In this document: positions 39,993 through 48,626 of the stretch, one piece after another
Layout of the letters: every line of letters begins with the position of its first letter
Position numbering within the stretch: the first letter of the stretch is position 1
Assembly (NCBI RefSeq): GCF_001905795.1
Contig: NZ_LIXJ01000007.1
Location: 221,370-285,369, forward strand
Reading direction: 5' to 3'
Length of the DNA stretch: 64,000 bases
From: Streptomyces sp. CB01580
GTDB lineage: Bacteria; Actinomycetota; Actinomycetes; Streptomycetales; Streptomycetaceae
Translations under genes and position numbers: made by a program
The notes under the pieces: model-generated
Database searches by the model: none
Seen by the model: only the letters and a program-made list of their open reading frames with translations
What the model was told of the DNA's origin: nothing

Positions 39993-40610
39993 GTGCAGTT
40001 GGTAGTCGCGCGGATCGGCCGTGCCCACGGCATCAAGGGCGAGGTCACGGTCGAGGTGCGTACGGACGAGCCGGAGCTGAGGCTCGCGCCCGGGGCCGTG
40101 CTCGCCACCGATCCGGCCTCCGCCGGACCGCTGACGATCGAGACCGGCCGGGTGCACAGCGGGCGGCTTCTGCTGCGCTTCGAGGGCGTGCGCGACCGCA
40201 ACGCCGCCGAGGCGCTGCGCAACACGCTCCTGATCGCCGAGGTCGACCCGGCCGAGCTCCCCGAGGACCCCGAGGAGTTCTACGACCACCAGCTGATCGA
40301 CCTCGACGTCGTCCTCGCCGACGGCACGGCGATCGGCCGGATCGCCGAGATCACGCATCTGCCGTCCCAGGACCTGCTCATCGTGGAGCGGCCGGACGGC
40401 GGCGAGGTGATGATCCCGTTCGTCGAGGAGATCGTCACCGAGATCGACCTGGAGGAGCAGCGCGCGGTGATCGCTCCGCCGCCGGGACTGATCGACGAGA
40501 CCCAGGCCGTGATCGCCTCCTCGCGCGACGAGGGTGCGTCGGACGGAGTCCGGGAGGACGGAACCGGAGCCGACGGGGCCGAGGCGTCCGGCTCCGGAGA
40601 GGACGCCTGA
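39993..40610 (+). CDS. rimM: Ribosome maturation factor RimM
   Basis: RimM binds S19 in the 30S head and is needed for 16S rRNA processing. The 205-residue product has the N-terminal beta-barrel ([34 protein letters not shown]) and the C-terminal PRC-barrel ([34 protein letters not shown]) with an acidic tail. GTG at 39993 follows GGACAGGAGAAACACAAG. It overlaps trmD by one base (TGATG). Confidence 0.96.
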   Translation: MQLVVARIGRAHGIKGEVTVEVRTDEPELRLAPGAVLATDPASAGPLTIETGRVHSGRLLLRFEGVRDRNAAEALRNTLLIAEVDPAELPEDPEEFYDHQLIDLDVVLADGTAIGRIAEITHLPSQDLLIVERPDGGEVMIPFVEEIVTEIDLEEQRAVIAPPPGLIDETQAVIASSRDEGASDGVREDGTGADGAEASGSGEDA

Positions 40611-41431
40611 TGCGTCTCGACGTCGTCACGATCTTTCCCGAGTACCTGGAACCGCTGAACGTCTCGCTGGTCGGCAAGGCCCGCGCCCGCGGCCGGCTCG
40701 ACGTGCACGTCCACGATCTGCGGGGCTGGACGTACGACCGGCACAACACGGTCGACGACACTCCGTACGGCGGCGGCCCCGGCATGGTCATGAAGACCGA
40801 GCCCTGGGGGGACGCGCTGGACGACGTCCTCGCGAGCGGTTACGAGGCGGGGGCGCACGTCCCGGTGCTCGTGGTGCCCACGCCCAGCGGCCGTCCGTTC
40901 ACCCAGGAACTCGCCGTCGAGCTCTCCGAGCGGCCGTGGCTGATCTTCACCCCGGCCCGCTACGAGGGCATCGACCGACGGGTGATGGACGAGTACGCGA
41001 CGCGCATACCGGTCGTCGAGGTGTCCATCGGCGACTACGTGCTGGCCGGCGGGGAAGCCGCGGTGCTGGTGATCACGGAGGCGGTGGCCCGGTTGCTGCC
41101 CGGAGTGCTCGGCAACGCGGAGTCGCACCAGGACGACTCCTTCGCCCCCGGCGCGATGGCCAACCTGCTGGAAGGTCCCGTCTACACCAAGCCGCCCGAG
41201 TGGCGCGGCCGGGGCGTCCCGGAAGTCCTGCTCAGCGGTCACCACGGCAGGATCGCGCGCTGGCGCCGGGACGAGGCGTTCCGCCGCACCGCGCTCAACC
41301 GGCCCGACCTCATCGAGCGCTGCGAGGCGAGCGGCTTCGACAAGAAGGACCGCGAGATCCTCTCCATCCTCGGCTGGTCCCCGGAACCCGGGGGCCGATT
41401 TTGGCGCAGGCCCGAGGTCGTGGAAGAATAG
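40610..41431 (+). CDS. trmD: tRNA (guanine(37)-N1)-methyltransferase
   Basis: TrmD makes m1G37 in tRNAs reading CNN codons and prevents frameshifting. The 273-residue SPOUT enzyme starts [16 protein letters not shown], has PYGGGPGMVMKTEPW, RYEGIDRRVMDEYA and the knotted SAM site SIGDYVLAGGEAAVLVITEA. The ATG at 40610 shares its A with the rimM stop TGA, so translation is coupled. Confidence 0.97.
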   Translation: MRLDVVTIFPEYLEPLNVSLVGKARARGRLDVHVHDLRGWTYDRHNTVDDTPYGGGPGMVMKTEPWGDALDDVLASGYEAGAHVPVLVVPTPSGRPFTQELAVELSERPWLIFTPARYEGIDRRVMDEYATRIPVVEVSIGDYVLAGGEAAVLVITEAVARLLPGVLGNAESHQDDSFAPGAMANLLEGPVYTKPPEWRGRGVPEVLLSGHHGRIARWRRDEAFRRTALNRPDLIERCEASGFDKKDREILSILGWSPEPGGRFWRRPEVVEE

Positions 41432-41593
41432 GCCGCTGCTGTGCGTCCGGCGTGCGCCCCTGCCACAGGGGGAACGGCCTTCGCCTCCTCCGTACGCGGG
41501 GGAGCGGTCCAGACGCCCGCCCGGCGCGCGTGGCACCCCATCCTCACGACTTCCCGTCGATGACCTGTGGCATCGACGAAGAAAGCAGACAAA

Positions 41594-41944
41594 ATGGCTT
41601 CCCTGCTCGATGACGTCAATGCCGCGTCGCTGCGTACCGACGTCCCGGCGTTCCGCCCCGGTGACACCGTCAACGTCCACGTGCGAGTGATCGAGGGCAA
41701 CCGCTCCCGTATCCAGCAGTTCAAGGGCGTCGTCATCCGCCGCCAGGGCGCCGGTGTCAGCGAGACCTTCACGGTCCGCAAGGTCTCCTTCAGCGTCGGC
41801 GTCGAGCGCACCTTCCCGGTGCACAGCCCGATCTTCGAGAAGATCGAGCTCGTCACCCGCGGTGACGTCCGTCGCGCCAAGCTGTACTACCTCCGTGAGC
41901 TGCGCGGCAAGGCCGCGAAGATCAAGGAGAAGCGCGACAACTGA
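41594..41944 (+). CDS. rplS: 50S ribosomal protein L19
   Basis: L19 lies at the 30S-50S interface. The 116-residue product starts [20 protein letters not shown] and contains [19 protein letters not shown] and [20 protein letters not shown] at 41594 is preceded by GAAGAAAGCAGAC. A 160-base spacer separates it from trmD; the cluster order rpsP-rimM-trmD-rplS is conserved in bacteria. Confidence 0.97.
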   Translation: MASLLDDVNAASLRTDVPAFRPGDTVNVHVRVIEGNRSRIQQFKGVVIRRQGAGVSETFTVRKVSFSVGVERTFPVHSPIFEKIELVTRGDVRRAKLYYLRELRGKAAKIKEKRDN

Positions 41945-41989
41945 ACCGACTCCCGGGTCCACAGGTCGGCCGGTTAAGCTCTGGCCCCG

Positions 41990-42760
41990 ATGGACACGGA
42001 AGCCAAGCCCTCGGAGCGCGACCGCTCTTCCGCACCCACAGCAGGGTCGGAGGAACGGCCGCGCTTCGCGCGTATCTCCCGGCTGACCGCCTCGATGTCA
42101 TGGCGGCGCACCGCGGTGACCGGAGCCGTCTGCGCGGTCTTCGTGTTGCTCCTGAGCACCTTCGTGGTGCAGCCCTATCTCATCCCGAGCGGCTCGATGG
42201 AACCCACCCTCGAAGTGGGCGACCGGGTGCTGGTGAACAAGCTGGCGTATCGTTTCGGCTCCGCACCGAGCCGCGGTGACGTGGTGGTCTTCGACGGCAC
42301 CGGATCCTTCGTCCGCGAACCACCGAGGCAGAATCCGGTCACCGGTCTGCTGCACGGAGCGGCGGCGTCCCTGGGGCTGGCGGAGCCCGCCGAGACCGAC
42401 TACGTGAAGCGGGTGGTGGGCGTGGGAGGGGACCGGGTGGTCTGCTGCGACCGGCGCGGGCGGATCGAGGTCAACGGCAACTCCGTCACGGAGGAGTATC
42501 TGCATCCGGGGGACGAGCCGTCCCGGGTGCGCTTCGACATCGTCGTCCCCGACGGCACGCTGTGGATGATGGGCGACCACCGTTCCCGTTCCCGTGACTC
42601 GCGCGACCATCTGGGTGATCCCGGCGGCGGCATGGTCCCGGTCGACATGGTGGTCGGCCGGGTGGACTGGATCGGCTGGCCGCCGGGCCGGACGGGCTCA
42701 CTGCCGGGCAGCGGCGCCTTCACCGGCGTACGGGCACCGACGGGTGGAGCCCATGGGTGA
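41990..42760 (+). CDS. sipW: Type I signal peptidase (first of four)
   Basis: Type I signal peptidases cleave signal peptides from secreted proteins at the outer face of the membrane. This 256-residue S26 enzyme has one N-terminal membrane segment (about residues 42-62), catalytic Ser-69 in IPSGSMEPT and Lys-140 in DYVKRVVGVGGD, plus box E GDHRSRSRDSRDH. ATG at 41990 begins MDTEAKPSERDRSS. It opens the tandem sip cluster and overlaps the next gene by 8 bases. The order corresponds to sipWXYZ of S. lividans. Confidence 0.93.
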   Translation: MDTEAKPSERDRSSAPTAGSEERPRFARISRLTASMSWRRTAVTGAVCAVFVLLLSTFVVQPYLIPSGSMEPTLEVGDRVLVNKLAYRFGSAPSRGDVVVFDGTGSFVREPPRQNPVTGLLHGAAASLGLAEPAETDYVKRVVGVGGDRVVCCDRRGRIEVNGNSVTEEYLHPGDEPSRVRFDIVVPDGTLWMMGDHRSRSRDSRDHLGDPGGGMVPVDMVVGRVDWIGWPPGRTGSLPGSGAFTGVRAPTGGAHG

Positions 42761-43826
42761 CCGCGGCCGACAACGGGACGACGCTCCGGAGGCATCGGGC
42801 CCGGACGGCATACCGTCTGCGCCCGCACACCCCCTGCCGACCAGGGCGGAGCGCCGGAAGCGGGCCCGCAGGGTACAGCGGCGACGGCGCGGGGCGGCCG
42901 TCCGGGAGATCCCGCTGCTCGTCCTCGTGGCGCTGCTGATCGCGCTCGTCCTCAAGACCTTCCTGGTGCAGGCGTTCGTGATTCCCACGGGATCCATGGA
43001 ACAGACCATCCGGACCGGCGACCGGGTACTGGTGGACAAGCTGACGCCGTGGTTCGGCTCCCGGCCCGAGCGTGGCGACGTGGTCGTCTTCAAGGACCCG
43101 GGCGGCTGGCTGCGGAAGGAGGACACCGGCAAGAAGGACGCGCCCGTCGGCGTGGCGCAGGTGGAGCAGGCGCTGACGTTCGTCGGACTGCTGCCGTCCG
43201 ACGACGAACAGGACCTGATCAAGCGCGTGGTCGCGGTCGGTGGCGACACGGTGAGGTGCTGCGGCGAGGACGGCCGGATCACCGTCAACGGCGTACCGCT
43301 CGACGAGCCCTATCTGCACCCCGGCAACCCGCCCTCCCTCATCAAATTCGAGGTAAAGGTTCCGGCCGGGCGGATCTTCGTGATGGGCGACCACCGTTCG
43401 GATTCGGCCGATTCCCGCTACCACCTGGACGAGCCGGAGCACGGCACGGTGTCCGAGAACAGCGTCGTGGGACGGGCCGTGGTGATCGCCTGGCCCTTCT
43501 CCCACTGGCGAAAGCTGGACGAACCGGCGACATTCGACTCGGTATCTGACGCGCGCGCCGGGACGGCCCCCGTATCGGGCCCGTCGAATAGTGTGTCGTC
43601 CAGGGATCCCGACGGAGTGATCCCTCTCCCGACCCCTGCGGAACTCCCGCTCGTTATGGGAGTGGTGGGCCTGCGTCGGCTGGGACGCGGGCGGTGGCAC
43701 GGAGTAAGGAGTGGATGTGGGGGACTTGGCGGTCGGCGCACGATCCGGACACGAACCCGAGGACCGGCCGGACAAGCCGGAGAACGTCGGGTCCGACGGG
43801 GCGACGGCGGACCGAGCGGGGGCTGA
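42753..43826 (+). CDS. sipX: Type I signal peptidase (second of four), long C-terminus
   Basis: An S26 signal peptidase of 357 residues. The membrane segment is IPLLVLVALLIALVLKTFLV, with catalytic Ser-81 in IPTGSMEQT and Lys-157 in LIKRVVAVGGD. Box D/E features are GRIFVMGDHRSDSADSRYH. After the catalytic domain come a Ser/Pro-rich linker, a short hydrophobic stretch (LPLVMGVVGL) and an Arg/Gly-rich tail. The last 116 bases of the gene overlap the start of sipY in another frame, so the tail may be longer than in relatives. ATG at 42753 is chosen; GTG at 42744 is possible. Confidence 0.9.
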   Translation: MGDRGRQRDDAPEASGPDGIPSAPAHPLPTRAERRKRARRVQRRRRGAAVREIPLLVLVALLIALVLKTFLVQAFVIPTGSMEQTIRTGDRVLVDKLTPWFGSRPERGDVVVFKDPGGWLRKEDTGKKDAPVGVAQVEQALTFVGLLPSDDEQDLIKRVVAVGGDTVRCCGEDGRITVNGVPLDEPYLHPGNPPSLIKFEVKVPAGRIFVMGDHRSDSADSRYHLDEPEHGTVSENSVVGRAVVIAWPFSHWRKLDEPATFDSVSDARAGTAPVSGPSNSVSSRDPDGVIPLPTPAELPLVMGVVGLRRLGRGRWHGVRSGCGGLGGRRTIRTRTRGPAGQAGERRVRRGDGGPSGG

Positions 43827-44631
43827 CGGCGACTCCTCGCGCGGTGGTACGGGACAGCAGAAGCCGCGCTCCTTCTGGAAGGAGCTGCCCCTGCTCATCG
43901 GCATCGCACTGGTTCTCGCGCTGCTGATCAAGACGTTTCTGGTGCAGGCGTTCTCGATCCCCTCGGATTCGATGCAGAACACGCTGCAACGGGGCGACCG
44001 GGTGCTGGTCGACAAGCTGACGCCCTGGTTCGGCGCGGAACCGGAACGCGGCGAGGTCGTGGTCTTCCACGACCCGGGCGGTTGGCTGGAGGACACCCAG
44101 GCACCCGAGCCGAACGTGGTGCAGAAGTTCCTCAGCTTCATCGGACTGATGCCGTCCGCCGAGGAGAAGGACCTGATCAAGCGGGTTGTCGCGGTCGGGG
44201 GCGACACGGTCGAGTGCAAGAAGGACGGCCCGGTCGTGGTCAACGGCACGGCCCTCGACGACAAGTCCTTCATCTTCCCGGGGAACACGCCCTGCAACGA
44301 CGAGCCGTTCGGTCCGATCACGGTTCCCGAGGGCCGGATCTGGGTGATGGGCGACCACCGCCAGAACTCCCTCGACTCCCGCTACCACCAGGAGCTGCCC
44401 GGAGGCGGCACGGTCTCCAACGACGAGGTCGTCGGACGCGCCATCGTCGTGGCGTGGCCGATCAACCGCTGGGCGACCCTGCCCGTCCCGAAGACCTTCG
44501 ACCAGCCCGGGATCAACGCGACGGTGAACACGGCGATGAGCCTGGCCCCCGGGGCGCTCGGCCTGGCCGGTGCCGTGCCCCTCGTCCTGTGGCGCCGCAG
44601 GAGGCTGACCAGGGGGCGTACCGCCGGGTAG
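43711..44631 (+). CDS. sipY: Type I signal peptidase (third of four)
   Basis: A 306-residue S26 signal peptidase with two membrane segments: one near residues 58-80 and another near 276-295 (ALGLAGAVPLVLW). The C-terminal anchor is the actinomycete-type second transmembrane segment. Catalytic Ser-87 is in IPSDSMQNT and Lys-157 in LIKRVVAVGGD; box E is GDHRQNSLDSRYH. GTG at 43711 has GGAG 6 bases upstream; GTG at 43717 is an alternative. It is the SipY type, reported as a major signal peptidase in S. lividans. Confidence 0.93.
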   Translation: MDVGDLAVGARSGHEPEDRPDKPENVGSDGATADRAGADGDSSRGGTGQQKPRSFWKELPLLIGIALVLALLIKTFLVQAFSIPSDSMQNTLQRGDRVLVDKLTPWFGAEPERGEVVVFHDPGGWLEDTQAPEPNVVQKFLSFIGLMPSAEEKDLIKRVVAVGGDTVECKKDGPVVVNGTALDDKSFIFPGNTPCNDEPFGPITVPEGRIWVMGDHRQNSLDSRYHQELPGGGTVSNDEVVGRAIVVAWPINRWATLPVPKTFDQPGINATVNTAMSLAPGALGLAGAVPLVLWRRRRLTRGRTAG

Positions 44632-44683
44632 GGTGCCGACTCGGATCAGCGATTGCCGATCTCCGACGGGGAGGGACGCTGGG

Positions 44684-45502
44684 ATGAGTGGAACAGGACG
44701 CACGGGCGACGGCCACGGGCGGCTCGGCAGCACGCTGTCGGGGCTGGCCGTGGCCGTCGGCTGTGTGCTCTTCCTCGGCGGTTTCGCCTGGGGAGCCGTG
44801 GTGTACCAGCCGTACACGGTGCCGACCGAGTCCATGACGCCGACGGTGCACGCCGGTGACCGGGTGCTGGCCCAGCGGATCGACGGCGACGAGGTGCGCC
44901 GCGGCGACGTGGTGGTCTTCACCGATCCGGCCTGGGGCGACATGCCCATGGTGAAGCGGGTCGTCGGAATCGGCGGGGACACGATCGCCTGTTGCGACAA
45001 GGGCCGGCTCACCATCAACGGCCAGGCCGTTGAGGAACCGTATCTGCAGCGGCAGGAGCCCGCCTCGGGGAACAGCTTCTCGGCCGATGTGCCCGAGGGG
45101 CAGCTCTTTCTGCTCGGCGACGAACGCCGGTCCTCCCTCGACTCGCGGGTCCATCTGGACGACCCGGGACAGGGGTCCGTGCCGCGGGGTGCGGTACGAG
45201 CCCGGGTCGACGCCATCGCCTGGCCGATGGACGGCATGGTCGAGCGGCCGGCGGCCTTCGCCTCGTTGCCCGGCGGAGTCTCGTCGCCCGGCCCTCTGCG
45301 CCTGCAACTGGCCGCCGTCGTGGCGGGTATGGTGCTCATCCTCGGCGGTGCCGCGTACGGCCCGATCGCGGCACGGTCCGCACGCGTGGCCCGGAAGCGA
45401 CGATCGGCTCGGAAGGAGCGGTCGGTACCGGGGACGCGGTCGGCACCGGGCGGGCGACCGGCACCGGAACGGCGGGAAGGGACGGCGACGGATGCGCGTT
45501 GA
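44684..45502 (+). CDS. sipZ: Type I signal peptidase (fourth of four)
   Basis: A 272-residue S26 signal peptidase and the most diverged of the four. It has an N-terminal membrane segment (about residues 18-40), catalytic Ser-50 in VPTESMTPT, Lys-91 in MVKRVVGIGGD, box E LLGDERRSSLDSRVH (E replaces H), and a second membrane segment near residues 205-227. A basic tail overlaps the Nudix gene by 11 bases. ATG at 44684 is preceded by GGGGAGGGACGCTGGG. Confidence 0.92.
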   Translation: MSGTGRTGDGHGRLGSTLSGLAVAVGCVLFLGGFAWGAVVYQPYTVPTESMTPTVHAGDRVLAQRIDGDEVRRGDVVVFTDPAWGDMPMVKRVVGIGGDTIACCDKGRLTINGQAVEEPYLQRQEPASGNSFSADVPEGQLFLLGDERRSSLDSRVHLDDPGQGSVPRGAVRARVDAIAWPMDGMVERPAAFASLPGGVSSPGPLRLQLAAVVAGMVLILGGAAYGPIAARSARVARKRRSARKERSVPGTRSAPGGRPAPERREGTATDAR

Positions 45503-45980
45503 GAAGCGGAAGGTCGCCCGTGTGGTGCTGCTGGACCCCGAGGACCGGATCCTCCTGATTCACGGGTACGAACCGGCGGACCCCACGTCCACCTGGTGGT
45601 TCACCCCGGGCGGCGGCCTGGAGGGCGAGGAGACCCGGGAGCAGGCCGCGCTGCGCGAGCTCGCGGAGGAGACCGGCATCAGCGATGTCCGGCTGGGTCC
45701 GCTGCTCTGGCGGCGGATGTGTTCGTTCCCCTTCGACGGGCGCCGTTGGGAGCAGGACGAGTGGTACTACCTGGCCCGTACGACGCAGACCGCCACCGAC
45801 ACCCGTGGGCTGACCGGGCTGGAACAGCGCAGCGTCGCGGGGCTGAGATGGTGGACTTCCGCCGAACTGTCGGCGGCGCGTGAGACGGTGTACCCGACCA
45901 GACTCGCCGAGCTGCTGCGCACGCTGCTCGACGAGGGTCCTCCGTGTACGCCGGTGGTTCTGTCCCCCGAATTCGCCTGA
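45492..45980 (+). CDS. Nudix hydrolase
   Basis: A 162-residue Nudix-fold hydrolase that acts on a nucleoside diphosphate linked to another group; the substrate is not predictable. The Nudix box is complete: GGLEGEETREQAALRELAEE followed by TGI. The fold starts at RVEKRKVARVVLLDPEDRIL. ATG at 45492 overlaps the sipZ end by 11 bases, implying cotranscription with the signal peptidase operon. Confidence 0.9.
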   Translation: MRVEKRKVARVVLLDPEDRILLIHGYEPADPTSTWWFTPGGGLEGEETREQAALRELAEETGISDVRLGPLLWRRMCSFPFDGRRWEQDEWYYLARTTQTATDTRGLTGLEQRSVAGLRWWTSAELSAARETVYPTRLAELLRTLLDEGPPCTPVVLSPEFA

Positions 45981-46043
45981 GCGCCCGGGGGAGCGGGCCC
46001 TGGCGCACAATAGGGGGACGCACGGCTGAAGGGGAACATGCCA

Positions 46044-46352
46044 ATGAGCGCCGAGGACCTCGAAAAGTACGAGACCGAGATGGAGCTGAAGCTCTACCGG
46101 GAGTACCGAGACGTCGTCGGTCTGTTCAAATTCGTGATCGAGACCGAACGGCGCTTCTACCTCACCAACGATTACGAGATGCAGGTGCACTCCGTCCAGG
46201 GCGAGGTGTTCTTCGAAGTGTCGATGGCGGACGCGTGGGTCTGGGACATGTACCGGCCCGCCCGCTTCGTCAAACAGGTACGCGTGCTGACGTTCAAGGA
46301 CGTCAACATCGAGGAGCTCAACAAGAGCGATCTCGAACTCCCGGGCGGCTGA
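46044..46352 (+). CDS. DUF2469 protein
   Basis: A 102-residue acidic protein of the actinobacteria-specific DUF2469 family, function unknown. It begins [20 protein letters not shown] and contains [19 protein letters not shown] and [23 protein letters not shown] at 46044 fits homologous N-termini; ATG at 46038 would add two residues. The family is normally found between rplS/sip genes and yraN. A cytoplasmic role is assumed because no signal or membrane segment is present. Confidence 0.88.
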   Translation: MSAEDLEKYETEMELKLYREYRDVVGLFKFVIETERRFYLTNDYEMQVHSVQGEVFFEVSMADAWVWDMYRPARFVKQVRVLTFKDVNIEELNKSDLELPGG

Positions 46353-46644
46353 GCCCGCTCTCAGAGGGCGGCTGATCCTGCTCTTCGCCCCCAGGAGGCG
46401 GGGCTGTCCGCGGGGACCCTCCGCGCGGAGAACGTCCTCGCCCAGGGTTTCGTCCCCGACGAGGGCTCGTCCTCGGCCAGGGACCGCCCGTTCCAGGAAC
46501 TGCCCGTTTCGCAGGACCGTGATCCCTCCTCGGGGCCGATTCCCTCGCACGAGTGGCCGGGATATCCACAATCCCGGAGTTGTCCACCAAGATCCACAAG
46601 CCGGGGCCGGACGCGTCAGAGTCGGTCCCGGAGGTGGTTCCGAC
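46353..46644. other. Intergenic region before yraN with DnaA-box-like sites
   Basis: No gene is seen in 292 bases. A cluster of three sequences resembling the Streptomyces DnaA box TTGTCCACA lies at 46562-46570 (ATATCCACA), 46580-46588 (TTGTCCACC) and 46590-46598 (AGATCCACA). The yraN Shine-Dalgarno GGAGGTGG is at the right end. Confidence 0.45.
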
Positions 46645-47001
46645 ATGAACGCACGGGGAGCGCTCGGGCGGTACGGCGAGGACCTGGCGGCACGGCTGCT
46701 GACCGACGTCGGCATGTCCGTACGGGAACGGAACTGGCGCTGTCGCGCCGGTGAGATCGACATCGTCGCGCTGGACGGCGACGTGCTCGTCCTGTGCGAG
46801 GTGAAGACGCGCAGAGCGGGGCCGTTCGAGCATCCGATGGCAGCTGTCACACCGGCCAAGGCGGAACGGCTGCGCCATCTGGCGGAGGTCTGGCTGCACC
46901 GGCACGGCGGGCCGTCCGGCGGAGTCAGGATCGATCTGGTCGGGGTGGTGCTGCCCCGGCGCGGGGCACCCGTCGTGGAGCACGTACGGGGGGTGGCCTG
47001 A
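46645..47001 (+). CDS. YraN-family endonuclease-fold protein (UPF0102)
   Basis: A 118-residue protein with a restriction-endonuclease-like fold: GEDLAARLL, then [20 protein letters not shown] and VKTRRAGPF give the E...D...E-x-K constellation of PD-(D/E)xK enzymes. Function is not established; it is encoded with yifB and dprA in many bacteria and suspected in DNA processing. ATG at 46645 follows GGAGGTGG. Its stop overlaps the yifB start (TGATG). Confidence 0.9.
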   Translation: MNARGALGRYGEDLAARLLTDVGMSVRERNWRCRAGEIDIVALDGDVLVLCEVKTRRAGPFEHPMAAVTPAKAERLRHLAEVWLHRHGGPSGGVRIDLVGVVLPRRGAPVVEHVRGVA

Positions 47002-48626
47002 TGGGGTTCGCGCGGGCGTGCTCGGTGGCGCTGGTGGGTGTCGAGGGCGTGGTGGTGGAGGTCCAGGCGGACCTGGAGGCGGGGGTGGCGGCGTTCACCC
47101 TGGTGGGCCTGCCGGACAAGAGCCTGGTGGAGAGCCGGGACAGGGTCAGGGCCGCAGTGGTGAATTCCGGGGCCGAATGGCCGCAGAAGAAGCTCACGGT
47201 CGGGCTCTCGCCGGCTTCCGTGCCCAAGGGCGGCTCGGGCTTCGACCTGGCGGTGGCCTGCGCGGTGCTGGGGGCGGCGGAGCGGATCGACCCGGCGTCC
47301 ATCGCCGATGTGGTGATGATCGGGGAGCTCGGTCTCGACGGCCGGGTGCGGCCGGTCCGGGGCGTGCTGCCCGCCGTGCTGGCCGCGGCGGAGGCCGGTT
47401 ACCGCCAGGTCGTGGTGCCCGAGCAGACCGCGGGGGAGGCGGCGCTGGTGCCCGGCGTCTCGGTGCTCGGGGTGCGGAGTCTGCGGCAGCTGATCGCGGT
47501 GCTCTGCGACGAGCCGGTGCCGGACGAACCGAGGGACGACACCGAGGGGCGCCCGGACACGATGCTGGCCGGGCTGCTGGTGCCCGGCGCCGGGACCGGC
47601 ACCGGCCTCGTGCGAGGCTCCGGCCGGGGCGACGGTGGCGTGCCGGATCTCGCGGACGTCGCGGGACAGGAGCTGCCCCGCAGGGCACTGGAGGTCGCCG
47701 CGGCGGGCGGCCACCATCTGATGCTCACCGGCCCGCCGGGCGCGGGCAAGACGATGCTGGCCGAGCGGCTGCCCGCCATCCTGCCGGAGCTGACCAGGAC
47801 GGAGGCCCTGGAGGTCACCGCCGTGCACTCCGTGGCGGGGCTCCTGCCGCCGGGGGAGCCGCTGGTCACCCGCGCGCCGTACTGCGCGCCGCACCACTCC
47901 GCGACGATGCAGTCGCTGGTCGGCGGGGGCAACGGTCTGCCGCGGCCCGGCGCGGTCTCCCTGGCCCATCGGGGCATCCTCTTTCTGGACGAGGCCCCGG
48001 AATTCTCGGTACGGGTGCTGGACGCGCTGCGCCAGCCGTTGGAGTCCGGGCATGTGGTGGTGGCGCGGAGCGCCGGAGTGGTGCGGCTGCCCGCGAGATT
48101 CCTGCTGGTCCTGGCCGCCAACCCCTGCCCGTGCGGTCGGCACTCCCTCGGTGGCGCCGGCTGCGAATGCCCGCCCTCGGCGGTCCGGCGCTACCGGGCG
48201 AGGCTCTCCGGCCCCCTGCTCGACCGGGTGGATCTGCGGGTGTCCGTCGACCGGGTCGGGCGCGAGGACCTGATGGGGCAGGACGGCAGAGGGGAGCCGA
48301 CAGCCGTCGTTGCCGACCGGGTCCGGGAGGCCAGGGCGCGGGCGGCGCACCGCCTGGCCGGTACGGGATGGGGCACCAACAGCGAGGTCCCCGGCCATGA
48401 GCTGCGCACCCGGCTGACCCCGGCACCGGGCGCGCTCCTGGAGGCGGAACAGGACATGGAGCGCGGACTGCTCACCGCCCGGGGCCTGGACCGGGTCCTC
48501 AGAGTGGCGTGGACGGTGGCCGATCTGCGTGGCGTCGACCGCCCGGAGGTGTTCGACGTCGCGGTGGCGCTGGAGCTGCGGACCGGTATTCCGCGGGGTG
48601 CTCCGGTGAAGGCCGGTGCGGCGTGA
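47001..48626 (+). CDS. YifB/ComM-like Mg-chelatase-family AAA+ ATPase
   Basis: A 541-residue AAA+ ATPase. In naturally competent bacteria ComM is a helicase promoting branch migration during integration of transformed DNA. The N-terminal domain is VALVGVEGVVVEVQADLEAG, the ATPase has GPPGAGKTMLAERLPA (Walker A), GILFLDEAPEF (Walker B) and NPCPCGRHSLGGAGCECPP (Cys-rich insert), then a C-terminal helical domain. It is coupled to yraN upstream and to dprA downstream, where GTGA overlaps. Confidence 0.93.
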   Translation: MGFARACSVALVGVEGVVVEVQADLEAGVAAFTLVGLPDKSLVESRDRVRAAVVNSGAEWPQKKLTVGLSPASVPKGGSGFDLAVACAVLGAAERIDPASIADVVMIGELGLDGRVRPVRGVLPAVLAAAEAGYRQVVVPEQTAGEAALVPGVSVLGVRSLRQLIAVLCDEPVPDEPRDDTEGRPDTMLAGLLVPGAGTGTGLVRGSGRGDGGVPDLADVAGQELPRRALEVAAAGGHHLMLTGPPGAGKTMLAERLPAILPELTRTEALEVTAVHSVAGLLPPGEPLVTRAPYCAPHHSATMQSLVGGGNGLPRPGAVSLAHRGILFLDEAPEFSVRVLDALRQPLESGHVVVARSAGVVRLPARFLLVLAANPCPCGRHSLGGAGCECPPSAVRRYRARLSGPLLDRVDLRVSVDRVGREDLMGQDGRGEPTAVVADRVREARARAAHRLAGTGWGTNSEVPGHELRTRLTPAPGALLEAEQDMERGLLTARGLDRVLRVAWTVADLRGVDRPEVFDVAVALELRTGIPRGAPVKAGAA

